Of a stretch of DNA of 64,000 nucleotides, positions 53,640-64,000 are shown piece after piece. The position numbers and the translations under genes are program-made. This DNA is from Allantophomopsis cytisporea. Lineage: Eukaryota > Ascomycota > Leotiomycetes > Phacidiales > Phacidiaceae. The notes beneath the pieces are model-generated. The model was given only the letters and a program-made list of their open reading frames with translations, made no database searches and had not been told where the DNA came from. The stretch lies in NCBI GenBank assembly GCA_024752435.1, contig CP103033.1, positions 372,001 through 436,000 of the forward strand, read 5' to 3'. The stretch's first letter is position 1, and the number at the start of each line of letters is the position of its first letter.

Positions 53640-54780
53640 ATGGCCTCCTCACTACTCCACCCCCCCGCCCATCTACCTCCAGCTGTCGCATTGCAACTCT
53701 CGCAGCAAGCGCCTGCATTTCTTCAGAGCAAACCTAGCTCCATCTCGCAATATTCAGTCAGCTCTCTTTTCAAAGAAGCAGAATCCGCAGAACTATGGAC
53801 GACGTATGAGCATCTCATGCTCTCGTGCTTGAGAACTGGAGACGAGAAGTCAGCGAGTCTGTGCCTGGAGAGACTTGCCGCCCGATTTGGCGCAGAGAAT
53901 GAGCGTTTAATGGCTTTGAAGGGTCTTTTCGAAGAAGCCACAGCAGAGGATGAGAAGGCCTTACAGATAATTCTGACCAACTACGATACGATATTGGCCG
54001 AGAATCCTAGCAACGTGGTCAGTGAATTCAGAGTTTCACTTTACCTGTACGCGATTCTAATATGTCACAGCCCGTACTAAAACGTCGGATAGCGCTTCTT
54101 CGCTCAATGAGCCGAATATCAGAAGCAATTGCGGCTCTTAATACTTTGGTTGAAGCCTCGCCAACAGACGCGGAGGCATGGGCAGAATTAGGAGACATGT
54201 ATGTTTCACAAGGATTGTATCAACAAGGTATTTTCGCATTGGAAGAAGTTTTGCTTATTACCCCGAATGCCTGGAATGTAAGTACATGCGATAACCTATA
54301 TGAGTATATATATATTGACTGAAGCGCGGTAGATTCATGCAAGACTTGGGGAAATTCTATACGTCGCCTCTACAAGCTCCAGTGCGAACGATACAACTGC
54401 AGAGCGCTATTTGGTGGAAGCTCTCAGAAGGTACTGTCGGAGTATCGAATTGTGTGACGATTATCTTCGTGGCTACTATGGTCTAAAACTCGTAAGTCAT
54501 CCATCTCCGCTCTACCAAAATGACTGACAAAATGTCACAGACGACGACCAGATTGCTAGCAAATTCCACCCAGGCTGTGAAGACATCTAGTATAGTGGAC
54601 AGTCTTCCTATACCTGATGTAGTGGACATTCAAAGATTGAGCGAGCGCGCAACCGCTAAACTCTCGGAAATCGTCCGCCGCAGTGCGAGTGGCGAAAGAG
54701 GATGGGGTGGGTATGACAAAGCGGAGGTTATAGCCGCTCGCGAGCTTCTTGACCGGGAGGCTCTTCCAGTTACCCGCTGA
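53640..54780 (+). CDS. emc2: ER membrane protein complex subunit 2 (Emc2)
   Basis: TPR-repeat cytosolic scaffold subunit of the EMC, the ER insertase for tail-anchored and multipass proteins. Four exons: 53640-54017, 54071-54277, 54333-54491 and 54541-54780; introns 53, 55 and 49 bp, all phase 0; 327 aa. Recognisable features: SLCLERLAARFGAENERLMALKG (TPR-like, about 80-102), ALQIILTNYDTILAENPSN, VLKRRIALLRSMSRISEAI, NTLVEASPTDAEAWAELGDMY (TPR) and LRRYCRSIELCDDYLRGYYGLKL, the family's C-terminal TPR signature. The ATG at 53640 is preceded by ATC; no upstream in-frame start competes. 5' splice sites are GTCAGT, GTAAGT and GTAAGT. Confidence 0.92.
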
Positions 54781-57700
54781 GGGAGAGGTGTCTTTTGTCA
54801 TTGATGACAGGTCATATATTTCTGTGCGCAAAACCCGATGACGATATTCCGAATGGCGTATTCTCCCCTCAAGTGCAGGATGATCCAAGTGTTGTGGTAG
54901 CCATGTGTCAGAGACAGCAAAATCTATCTTTGCCCGCTCACACGAAATGAGTGGCTGACGCATGTATGTGTACTGAGGCGTCGGTTGTTCGGTAGGGAAC
55001 TGTAGAAGGCGATTCCAAAATTAAAGTAATTCGCATTGAGTAACTGTTTCATCAGATCGCCTTCCTAACAGAAACACTTCATTCACGATGTATAATTTTC
55101 ATCTAGAAAGAGATTGGAAGTAATGCAAAGCAGTTTGTCTTCGGGCACCCTTTCAAGCTGCCAATATGCTTTGTTGACCCATATTAAGCCCTATCATTTA
55201 TTCTATGCTTCGAGATTCGGAATTCAAGACACTTTCGTTACGCTGAGAACGATTCTAGGAGACATACCTTGCGTTGCTGACTAGAATCTTCTCCATGTGT
55301 CAAATTCGGGAATGGCTTCTGGCCACCGAAAAGAGAGCTCTACCCAGTACACAACGACAGAGGTAGCGAATCAACTTGAAATGACTACGAGGTTTAGTTG
55401 GGCCGAATCTGACAAAATCCTCACTTAATGCCTTACATGACCTGACTTTTCTCTGATAGAGAGAGTCTTACTGGGAAAGACTGGCGTTTGTCCAGCGACT
55501 TGGCGATCGGCTACCGCAAATAAGGTTGAGGGATGTATTAAGTGCATTTGACTTTTCGAGGAAAAAGCAAACAAACTACAGCGGATACCGGTACTCGGAT
55601 CACTCCACGGGCAAATGAATGAGTATTTTGGGCAGCAACCCATCTAGTCCAGCGGGATCCCGTTGGGCTGCATACGACGTGCTGGATCGAACTGCCACCC
55701 GTCATGTCGCCATGCCCATCTGTTGCTGCCCCAAAGTCGTCGACGTGGCGGCACGATATCTACTATTTTAAAGAGAAGAACAGAAGCAGACAACGCACGT
55801 TAAAGTAGGGAATTTCGCAGATTCGATAACAAGACATTCGCAATATATAAAGAGTATGATGAACCCAGCAATATCGCGTTGTCTCTTCCGACTGTATACA
55901 CAAGGCTCGACAAACGTGGATTAAGAATCCAACAACAAAGCTCGCTGCTGTACGACCATCCTTCGCCACTAAAAGCTCCAGATAATAATGCGGGTCATCC
56001 ATTGTCACGCTGCCTCTGTTGACCACAAAACACCACCTCCGGAGGATCCAGACATTGGACACTTGTCTTCCACGGTTTATTATTTTCCTTGAATTTCTAG
56101 TCTATTGCGCATCCGGGCGTAGAAACAGTCCGAAGATCACAAACTACTGTTATCATCATTATCAACTGCACATCTATCTACACCACCCTCCCAGAAGGAG
56201 GACTGCGACACAGAAACGATATCATTTTCGTTTCCTCTTCGATTTCTCTGTTCTTTCTACCTTAGTCGCTAGACTGTATTACTTCCCTGGCCTCATACGG
56301 AATAGGGAACGCATAGGTACCCCGGAATAATTTTGAAAGTCGACTTCAGCGCTACAAAGGTAAGAGAGCACCATATAATTCCAGTCTGATTTTCGGAATC
56401 AGTGCCCAAGAACGGAGCTCAAGTTCCCGTTGGACGGCAGACCGGATTGAACAAGTGAAAGAGGCAAACCGAATGAGTACCTACTTAGTACTGCTTTTGT
56501 TTGTTCCCCCTCTAGATGTTGGATCTAAGGTCTGCCACTTTACCTACCGTACCTTGAGACTACGAGGACCCTCCGAGCACCTGGTACAGTGTGTATATAG
56601 CCAGCCTGTGGGGATTTTTGTAGATTCTCGATATTTTCGGGATCTCTGGATCTTACGGGGTTTGCTAGAGTTGTGTACTGGTTGGTGGTGGGTGTCTTGG
56701 TTTCGAATATCGCTCACTCATACTATACTCTGTGTGTGTCTCTCTCTCACTCACTCTACTTTTTGTCCCTTTGAATCTGGACCTTCGCCTTACAAGCCCT
56801 TTGGGCTCGGTGCGGGTGTGCCCGCCCCGCTTCGATTCTTGGGCAGCAAGCGGCGCAAGCTTTTGTTTTTCAATCGTACTGGTGGGACTATGTACAGACA
56901 CATTGTACTTGATTTGTACATATGTAGTAGCGACCGCCGCACACACCAGCCTTCATCGGATCAAGTCAAAAAGTAGTGCAGACTAAGGGGTCCCACTCAC
57001 GTCTTCCCCATATCGATCATCGCATTCAAGTTTCGGTCATACATACCTTAACAAAACATCACAACACGACACAACACAACACAACACAACGCAACGCAAA
57101 CGACATTGATAACCATCAGTACCCATCAACCCGACATTCCAATTTCAGATCTCCTTTGGGTAGCACAACAATAATAGTAGCGTCAATCTACCAACTACAA
57201 TCCTGTTATTAGGTTTATTGTTGTTGTTGTTGTTGTTATTGTTGTTGCTGTTGATGTTGTCGTTGTTGTTGTTATTCTTACGGTCTGGTCTGCGCCTTTT
57301 AACAATAAGATCGCAAGGGTCATGAAAGTATTCACTACCAAGATGGCGGTACTCTCTCTCCAAGAAGAAATCTGTTGCGCATTATGTGGCTGGGAATGTG
57401 TACTACCTACCTATGTACACGTTGTGTGTGTGTCCAGCTGCACGTCCAGCTGTTTATCCATATCACGCATCGCACAAACACACCGGCGCTAGGTATAGGC
57501 AGAGAAGACAGCCGTGCTTCTCTTCGTTTTTATTTGTCCTTACAAGAAGACCTTGCATGACCATCTACCAATCTACCATGATACCCTTACCCAACTACAT
57601 ACATACATACATATCTTGCCTTACATTACTTTACCTTACCTACCTACCTACCTACCTACTTCCTCCGCACCCTTGTCCTTTTCATACCTTTTCAGTCAAT

Positions 57701-58356
57701 TCCCCTCTTTTCTTTTTCTTTTCTCTGGAAATAACTTTCCTTTTTTTCTTCTGTTTTTTTGTCCCTTTCCCTTTCTCTCTTCTTCCTTGGCGGTTTACTG
57801 TATTCTACATATTTTCTCTCATTTTTCTCATCAAATCCTTATGATCTTTCCGCTCTCCTACCTGCATAACAGCCCTGTCTACCTTCTTTTATTTTATTTT
57901 ACATACTCTTCTTTTGCATATTACTAACACCATGTCGCACTCGCCCAGGTACTGACTGCACTGCAACCCGATAACGACGTAACAAAAAAAAAAGAGTCGC
58001 TTGCTTTGTATCCCAGCGTCACCCCGCGCGACGCACCCATACTCCTTCACATTCCCAAAACAACTTTTCTTTCCCATTCCCACCCACCCCACGTCCGTCA
58101 AATCCTCCAACCTCGATTCCATTATCATCCTCTTCAAGAGTCGCACCTGATACTCACCAAACTCTGTACCCTATTTCAAGGTCATAAGACTGGGGCAACA
58201 TTACTAGTCTCAGAGGCCATTAACTTTGTGCGACAATCACATCTGGCCACCACGCTGCGCCCCCAAAATATAACCCCATCACTCTTAGGCTATCTCAACC
58301 CGACTTTCTCTGGTAGAAGTCGCGGCTGAGGTAATTCCTTGTCTAACACCACTCAT
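54781..58356. other. Long intergenic region with low-complexity leader
   Basis: 3.6 kb with no gene I can support. 54781-56400 is unremarkable. From 57000 onward microsatellites accumulate: ACAAC units (about 57060-57100), TTG units (about 57213-57275) and TACC units (about 57630-57660). 57660-57900 is strongly T/C-rich and makes long overlapping frames (57386-57927) that look like leader sequence. A possible intron-like GTAATT...CTAACAC lies at 58331-58350, just before the next ATG, so the leader may itself be spliced. Confidence 0.45.
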
Positions 58357-60489
58357 ATGGCGTAAGCACTACTTTCCCTCAGCCATAATACCCCACCCTT
58401 ATACATCGTATTTCTTGTGCGTCACTAACCTCAATTCTATAGCCCACCTGGACCAGCAACAACGATCACTATTCGTCAACATTCACAGCCACAGTCACCT
58501 TCTCATAGCACTCACTCAGAAGATTACCCAGACAACACAAGCTCAGAACTTGGTATTCACATCCACTCCGTACTTGCTACTCCAGAATCTGATCGATTAG
58601 GATCTTCCTGGGACGGCATCGAGAGCGATACTGGCTCCTCCGTGCCTGGACCCGCTCTGCCAGATCGTACGCGAAATCGTTCCTCGGGTCCGTCAAACCG
58701 TAGGCGTCCGTCGAGAGAGCACAGTCGTCCCCCGACTCGTCCTCCATCGGTCCCAAGTGCTCCTCCGCCAGGGTCTCCGAATCCATCGTCGAGCGTGGAT
58801 ACCTCAGAAGAATTCATACCTGCCGACCGAAACTATCCTCTACCTTCTGCTGGGCAAAACTACGGGGGCGCCAGAGGATCTGCTCCGCCAGGTGCACCTC
58901 CAAGTTTTATGTCCAACTACGCACCGCAGCAATATGCTGCTCCCCCGGGTAGTCAGATGATTCCCGTGTTCGGGGCTCAGCAGCAATATCCTCCATACCC
59001 ACAAAACCCATTTCAAACTCAGGGTCCAACTTCTATGCCTGTACCATCTGGGTTCCTTCCACCTCAAGGGTTTGCTCACCATGGCGGCATGCCAACATAT
59101 CCAGGCCACGACTTGGCTCACTATAGCCAAGGGAATCCATACCCATACCCTCAGGGTAACCACGGATATGGTATTCCAGCCCAGTCGATGGGGCCTCTCG
59201 GCGTAGGACCGTACAATAACCTACCACTTCATCTCTGGCCGATGAATGTGAATCCAGACAACCCTTCGATGACCCCGCCGCCAAACCCTGCTGACCCCGA
59301 AAAAGACAAAAAGATCAAGGAGCTTAACGACCAGCTCGAGGCCCACAAAGCAGAAAAGGCGAAAGCACAGAGAGAAATTGAGGAGCAGGAAGCTGCTCGA
59401 AAAAGGGCAGCGGCGGAAGCGGAAGCTAAGGCGTTGGCCGAGAAGGCGGCAGCCGAAGAACTCGCCAAATTTAAGGCCAAGGCCGAGGCGGATGCGAGAG
59501 AGAAAGCAGAGGCTGAAGTCAAGGCGAAAGCTATGGCTGAGGCCGCCAAAGCTGAAGCTGACGCGAAAGCCGCCGCAGATCTGGCCAGTTTCAAAGTCAA
59601 GGTCGAAGCCGATGCTAAGGAGAAGGCTGAAGCAGAGCTGAAGGCGAGAAAAGCAGCAGAAGCAGCCAAGGCCGAGGCCGATAAAAAAGCTGCTGATGAA
59701 ATGGCTGCCTTCAGGGCTAAAGCTGAGATTGAAGCCAGGGAAAAGGCTGAAGCTGCTCTCAAAGCTAAGGCTGCAGCTGATGCCGCCGCCGCCGCGGAGG
59801 CTGCCGCGAAAGCTAAAGCCGCAGCTGATGCTCAGAAACTGATAGAAATGCAGGCAAAGATTGATGCGGACCAGAAAGCCTTGGATGAGCTTCGAGCCGG
59901 AAAGACGGATAAGAAGAAACCAATCCACTTTAAGGATGCATTGAACCGAAAGTTCAGTTTCCCATTTGAGATATGCGCAACATGGGATGGGATGGAATCG
60001 CTCATCCGACAAGCCTTCGATCATGTTGATGTTCTTGGACCTCTGGTAGCGCAGCGCCAGTATGACTTATTGGCACCCAACGAGCAAATCATCCTTCCAC
60101 AGATTTGGGAGTCTATGATAGAGCCAGATCTGTCCATAACAATGCGCATGTGGCCCATGGAACCCAAGCGCACTGAACCAACTCCGGAACAACTTGAAGC
60201 TCATCGCCGTGCTATGGCGGCAAGAGGTAACTTGAGGGGTCATGGTCGAGGGCACGCAGGAGGCCAAGTCAGAGACCATCCACCGCCACCACCAGCAGTA
60301 CGCCCAGGGGCTCCGAGAAATCCAGATATCGAAGTCGTCCATGATAAAAATTCGAGGAGAAAGGCTAATGCGACAGTAGCATGGATAGCAGGAAACGGAA
60401 AATCCAAATCGGGAGGAAAAGGTAAAAGCAAGAGTGCCCATAAGTCCATCTTGAGGGGTCTGACACTCTCCAGGTCAAAAAAAAGCTGA
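58357..60489 (+). CDS. Proline-rich, Ala/Lys coiled-coil protein with C-terminal ubiquitin-like domain
   Basis: 683 aa from two exons: a 5-nt coding exon (58357-58361, ATGGC), an 81-bp intron (58362-58442, CACTAAC branch, CTATAG acceptor) and 58443-60489. It starts MAPPGPATTITIRQHSQPQS. Residues about 65-280 are Pro/Gly/Gln-rich (low complexity). Residues about 285-488 are a charged alanine-rich coiled coil made of irregular K/E/A units (AEAKAKAEADAREKAEAE-like). Then KPIHFKDALNRKFSFPFEIC begins a compact domain (about 498-580) ending LSITMRMWPM, which I recognise as the fungal ubiquitin-like domain found at the C-terminus of many ascomycete proteins. The tail is basic (SKSGGKGKSKS). Molecular function is not known to me. 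The upstream intron choice is supported by frame and by the absence of any ATG in frame before residue 89. Confidence 0.82.
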
Positions 60490-61272
60490 TGACGGTTGCC
60501 TTGTCATGTGAACTTGATCATATTAGACCACCTACAACGAAAAGTGATGAACGCCGTGGCGTGGCGTTGTAGCCTCGACTTGATTATAAAAAGGTCAATT
60601 GCAAATTTCCTAGCTTATGATTGTTGTTGACTCTCTTGGATTGTCTATACCTTGTTACGTTATGGGCGGCTTCTATCGTTTTCTCTATCTATTTCAAGTC
60701 AAATATTGGGTACTCCCTCCTCTTGTCAGTATTGGATCTCTCATTGGTACGATAAATCATATGTTATCGAGGGCAGACCTGTTTCCTTACGAATTCGGCA
60801 AGGTTCTGTCACGTCTCAAAAACGGAAGGAGAGGGGGCGGGGGGATATAGCGTTGTTCGACACCTTTTGATTTTTGCTTTACTTTTATGTTTTTGCGTTG
60901 ATTCTAGTAGTGTGGGCACTTTCAGTCACGATGTTCATATGTTTGAGATGGAAGTTTGATGAGTTATTTGTTTGTTGGTTAGCTGTTGGGGGGGGCATTG
61001 TTTGATTCGCTTCTTGATACCTCTGCTACTCGCGTATTGCGTGGAGCATATACGTTTAGATTCCTGGGGTGGCCAATTGGCTGGATGCGGCGTTCATTTA
61101 GCACGCTCGAAAATGCATCTCGGATAATCATAGACTACTATTGACATTGTTGTAATTCTGGTTTATTTTCGATTTGTAGTTGAGAAGATATTTACACATA
61201 CTTATGAAAGTGCATATGATCATGCTTCACACCAGGCGCGACTGCCCATAGACATACTAAATGAATAGACAT
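60490..61272. other. Convergent 3' intergenic region
   Basis: 783 bp between the stop codons of the ubiquitin-like-domain gene (plus) and COQ10 (minus). T-rich after 60850; short open frames at 60617-60870 have no domain. No gene seen. Confidence 0.45.
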
Positions 61273-62013
61273 TTATAGGCAGACCTTCTTATCGCCCACG
61301 GGACCACTTCCATGACTATCCTTTTTACCAATAGTAGCATTGGATCCGTCAAGCAGTTGCTTTGCCCGAGTCTCGAAAGCCTCAATCATGATGCCTGCGA
61401 CCTTCGGTGCAACAGCCTTACTTAAAGCTGCATATATGGGGTTAGCAAACTGGAACTCAATATTGAGATTAACCTCAGTCTGGGATATTGGCGGTTGTAC
61501 AGCATTGTCTGTCTGAGGTGTTCCGCTTGGTGGCTTATAATGGAACGATTTGACCTCCCAGCGCGTCAAGAGACTTGTGAATATCGCATTGGATTTGGCA
61601 GGGGCATCATAAGTTGTGCTGTGATGTTGAACGTCTCCTCGAGGAATCGTAGTCCTTGCTTCTCCTCCCAATGCTTCCACAATGCTACCAGGTACGCACA
61701 GTAATTTGCTAGTGTATGTCTCTTCATATCCACCCCATCCGACTTTGAGATCGGCTTCTGAAGGCCACCTGTTGCCATCCTTGTCCGGCGCAGACCATTT
61801 GGTGACTCTTGATTGTTGGCAGTATGGTAGGAAAGAGGAGTAGCTATTAACGTCGGATATGATCTGGTAAAGATCTGTTGACTCGTAAGGTAGAATTCGA
61901 GTGGCGCTGAGGCTTTGTGCCTCTGTACCTGGAAAGGTAATGAATGTTCGTGAACACGGTCGAGCAACTGAGGCCGATGAACATAGCGTACGCAATGCAG
62001 TTCTTGTAGCCAT
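61273..62013 (-). CDS. coq10: Coenzyme Q-binding protein Coq10, mitochondrial
   Basis: START/polyketide-cyclase-fold protein that binds ubiquinone and is needed for its respiratory function in the mitochondrial inner membrane. Intronless, 246 aa, starting MATRTALRTLCSSASVARPC, an Arg/Ser-rich mitochondrial presequence. The family blocks ATRILPYESTDLYQIISDVN, SSFLPYCQQSRVTKW and ADLKVGWGGYEETYTSKL are followed by the final helix AAVAPKVAGIMIEAFETRA-like stretch (SKAVAPKVAGIMIEAFE, about 207-223). An internal linker (about 165-185) is Pro/Thr-rich. It is divergent from the tRNA methyltransferase gene across 536 bp. Confidence 0.92.
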   Translation of the reverse strand: MATRTALRTLCSSASVARPCSRTFITFPGTEAQSLSATRILPYESTDLYQIISDVNSYSSFLPYCQQSRVTKWSAPDKDGNRWPSEADLKVGWGGYEETYTSKLLCVPGSIVEALGGEARTTIPRGDVQHHSTTYDAPAKSNAIFTSLLTRWEVKSFHYKPPSGTPQTDNAVQPPISQTEVNLNIEFQFANPIYAALSKAVAPKVAGIMIEAFETRAKQLLDGSNATIGKKDSHGSGPVGDKKVCL

Positions 62014-62549
62014 CGTGAGGATGATCGGGTACCAATTGAGTTAACCGCGTCGGATAATAAGGTCGAGGATGTCGTCAAGTGCAGGACATGAACAAACACA
62101 AAGAAAGGCGAGGAAGAGATTCAGATCTTAAGAGTATCTGGTACATATTGTCAGTACATTGAACTAAATAAGTAGTTTGTGTATGCAGTTCTTGGTAGTG
62201 GTGAGGTCATCATCACCTTAGAGTATCTTTATACATTTTGTTTTATTTATTTTACAAGATTAGAGTACGTGCTAAGTATCATTTACTTAATTTAGATCTC
62301 ACCTTGCAACGCCAGGAACCCTGTGCGGAACATGGCCGCATTAGAGCAACCGCGCACCCCTCCGACCTATCACGTCCGGTACCTCAGCACTTATGTATTT
62401 TTTCGCTTGCAGTGATTTCGCACTTAGCAAATCTATATTTTCTAATCTTCTCTTCATAATTCCTTCGTCTTTTGTCTTCCTTTCAACAATTCTTTCCAGC
62501 CCATTCTTGAGCAAGTCGCTCACTTGATCTACACACTAACTAGTTAATC
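62014..62549. promoter_or_regulatory. Divergent promoter of COQ10 and tRNA methyltransferase
   Basis: 536 bp between start codons. A TTATTTATTTTACAAG AT-rich block lies near 62240-62260. The right half (62380-62540) is T/C-rich, the likely leader of the methyltransferase gene. No other gene. Confidence 0.45.
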
Positions 62550-63830
62550 ATGGTCGACAACACTATTCCCAACACAGTTGAGCAGAAGTTGGTAAATGAC
62601 ATTTCGTCCTTGTCTGTACAAGAAGACGCAAAGACGTCAGCTGTGAAGGAGACAGTGGTAGAACCCCATCGCTCTCATGATCCAGAGAACAATTTGAAAA
62701 GGAGCGATCCCTTCCAATTTGGCTCTCGTTATTTGCAACAAGAAGACAATGTCTTCGAGTTCAATGCCTGGGATCATGTTGAGACAGATGACATGTATAA
62801 GGAGTACGCGGAGCTTCAGTATGCTAAGCAGAGAGAAGCTCCAGTCTCTGACTTTGATAAGAGTACGTTGTCAATTAGTTCTTCTTTTTCTTCCCTTCCC
62901 CTGCATCCTGATGATTTACCAAAATGCATAGTTCATCTGACGGTCTACGGGCCACATGAACGAAACAAACGTACCATTGTCTTTCGCTCCTATCTGATTT
63001 GCAAACCAAACTTCATTTTATCATGTCGTTTTGTGTAGAGTACCTTGCTAACACACCTCAAAGACAGATTCAATTCCGACCCTGCGAAATGGTGGAACCA
63101 GTTTTACAAGAATAACACTGCAAACTTCTTCAAAGATCGTAAATGGTTGCAACAAGAGTTTCCTGTCTTGGCAAAGATCACCCAGGCGGATGCTGGTCCT
63201 GTGACTCTCCTGGAAGTAGGTGCTGGTGCTGGCAATACAGCATTTCCTATACTTGCAAACAATCATAATCCACATCTCAAAATACATGCTTGCGATTTCT
63301 CTCAGAAGGCTGTCGAAGTGATCCGTGAGAATGAAGCGTATGATACCAAGAACATCCAAGCCGATGTCTGGGATGCTGCCAGCGAGGAGCTCCCTGTCGA
63401 CCTCACACCTGGATCGGTAGATGTCATTATGATGATCTTTATATTCTCGGCTCTATCACCCGTGCAATGGAAACAAGCTGTACTTAACGCCCATACGCTC
63501 TTAAAACCAGGTGGTGTCGTACTCTTCCGTGATTATGGTCGTGGCGATCTTGCACAGGTTAGATTCAAGAAAGGTCGTTATCTCGAAGAGAATTTTTATG
63601 TTCGTGGAGACGGTACGCGTGTCTACTTCTTTGAGCAGACAGAATTGACGGAGATTTGGACTGGCCAAACATCCAGCGAAGCTATAAATGCTGGGGAGGT
63701 GACTGGGTTCGTGCAGCTCGACCTCGGCGCAGACAGAAGACTTTTGGTGAACAGAGCGAAGCAATTGAAGATGTATCGATGCTGGATGCAAGGTAGATTT
63801 CAAAAGGTGGAGAAAAAGGTCGAAGAATGA
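62550..63830 (+). CDS. tRNA N3-methylcytidine methyltransferase (METTL2/Trm140 type)
   Basis: SAM-dependent methyltransferase that forms m3C at position 32 of certain tRNAs (Thr, Ser). Two exons, 62550-62862 and 63064-63830, with a 201-bp intron (GTACGT...GCTAAC...AAAG, phase 1); 359 aa. After a variable N-terminus, DPFQFGSRYLQQEDNVFEFN and AWDHVETDDMYKEYAELQ precede the exon junction, then NRFNSDPAKWWNQFYKNNTA and NFFKDRKWLQQEFP. The SAM-binding motif I is LLEVGAGAGNTAFPIL (about 153-168), followed by HACDFSQKAVEVI, MIFIFSALSP, LLKPGGVVLFRDYGRGDLAQ and GTRVYFFEQTEL, a full set of METTL2/6/8-family motifs. In budding yeast the enzyme is Abp140/Trm140. Here it is a stand-alone protein without the actin-binding extension. 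Confidence 0.9.
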
Positions 63831-64000
63831 AGGGTCTGGACCTTTGGGACTGAACAATTCGCATAGTGTTGAGGTATTTCTTCAACTGTTCCAGGAGGAT
63901 ACAGGCAATTGATATCACCGTCCACTCATGTAGTTCTCACCCCGATGTAATCCCCCTATGACCTATGCCGCCTATCGCTTGATGAAGCGTACATACCATC

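Noticed and set aside
57386..57927. Long overlapping plus-strand frames of 137-152 codons
   Set aside because: Made of T/C-rich leader sequence (Phe/Pro/Ser/Leu only), in two frames at once.
59221..60024. 267-codon minus-strand open frame opposite the Ala/Lys coiled coil
   Set aside because: It is the antisense of biased GCN/AAG codons; Phe/Ser/Leu-rich with no domain, while the plus strand encodes a recognisable domain.

Overview
The window looks like a chromosomal segment of a filamentous ascomycete (Pezizomycotina). Genes carry short introns (about 48-100 bp, a few longer) with GT...CTAAC/CTGAC...AG signals, are spaced by kilobase-scale regulatory regions, and encode clear fungal orthologues: Prp39, taxilin, Gpi10, an ABCC/Yor1-like transporter, AP-3 delta, Emc2, Coq10 and an m3C32 tRNA methyltransferase. 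A leotiomycete (Helotiales) origin is my guess from the style of the transmembrane protein and the ubiquitin-like-domain protein. It is inference, not proof.

Layout. 1-8.0 kb: 5' part of prp39 (minus), an MDR oxidoreductase (plus), taxilin (plus), then a decayed zinc alcohol dehydrogenase (minus). 8-18 kb: gene-poor, with a 79-bp direct repeat, a possible broken secreted-protein gene, a cluster of TACGGAGTA-like words, microsatellites and one small single-pass membrane protein. 18-25 kb: a CYP504-like P450 converging on a PaaI-type thioesterase, then GPI10. 25-34 kb: a full-length intronless ABCC transporter and an acyltransferase-3 membrane protein. 35.5-39.4 kb: a NACHT-ankyrin NLR-like gene broken by two stops and two frameshifts. 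39.4-49.8 kb: an AT-rich transposon island with two near-identical foldback elements, a second large inverted repeat and a 4.95-kb Ty1/copia element with both LTRs. 49.8-64 kb: conserved housekeeping genes, namely AP-3 delta and EMC2 (divergent), a ubiquitin-like-domain coiled-coil protein, and COQ10 and a METTL2/Trm140-type methyltransferase (divergent).

How genes may relate. Most are independent housekeeping genes: splicing, vesicle trafficking (taxilin, AP-3), ER membrane insertion and GPI anchoring (Emc2, Gpi10), ubiquinone function and tRNA modification. The one pair that suggests joint metabolism is the phenylacetate-hydroxylase-like P450 with the PaaI-like thioesterase.

Most unusual observations: (1) the copia element contains a single CpG dinucleotide in 4.95 kb, and it lies in the tRNA-primer site; (2) its 1,319-codon gag-pol frame has no indel, only four TAG stops, each where Trp is expected; (3) two foldback copies are about 99.7% identical inside but differ at their tips by transitions; (4) AP-3 delta has its ATG split by an intron; (5) the NLR-like gene next to the island is disabled, partly by RIP-type changes.
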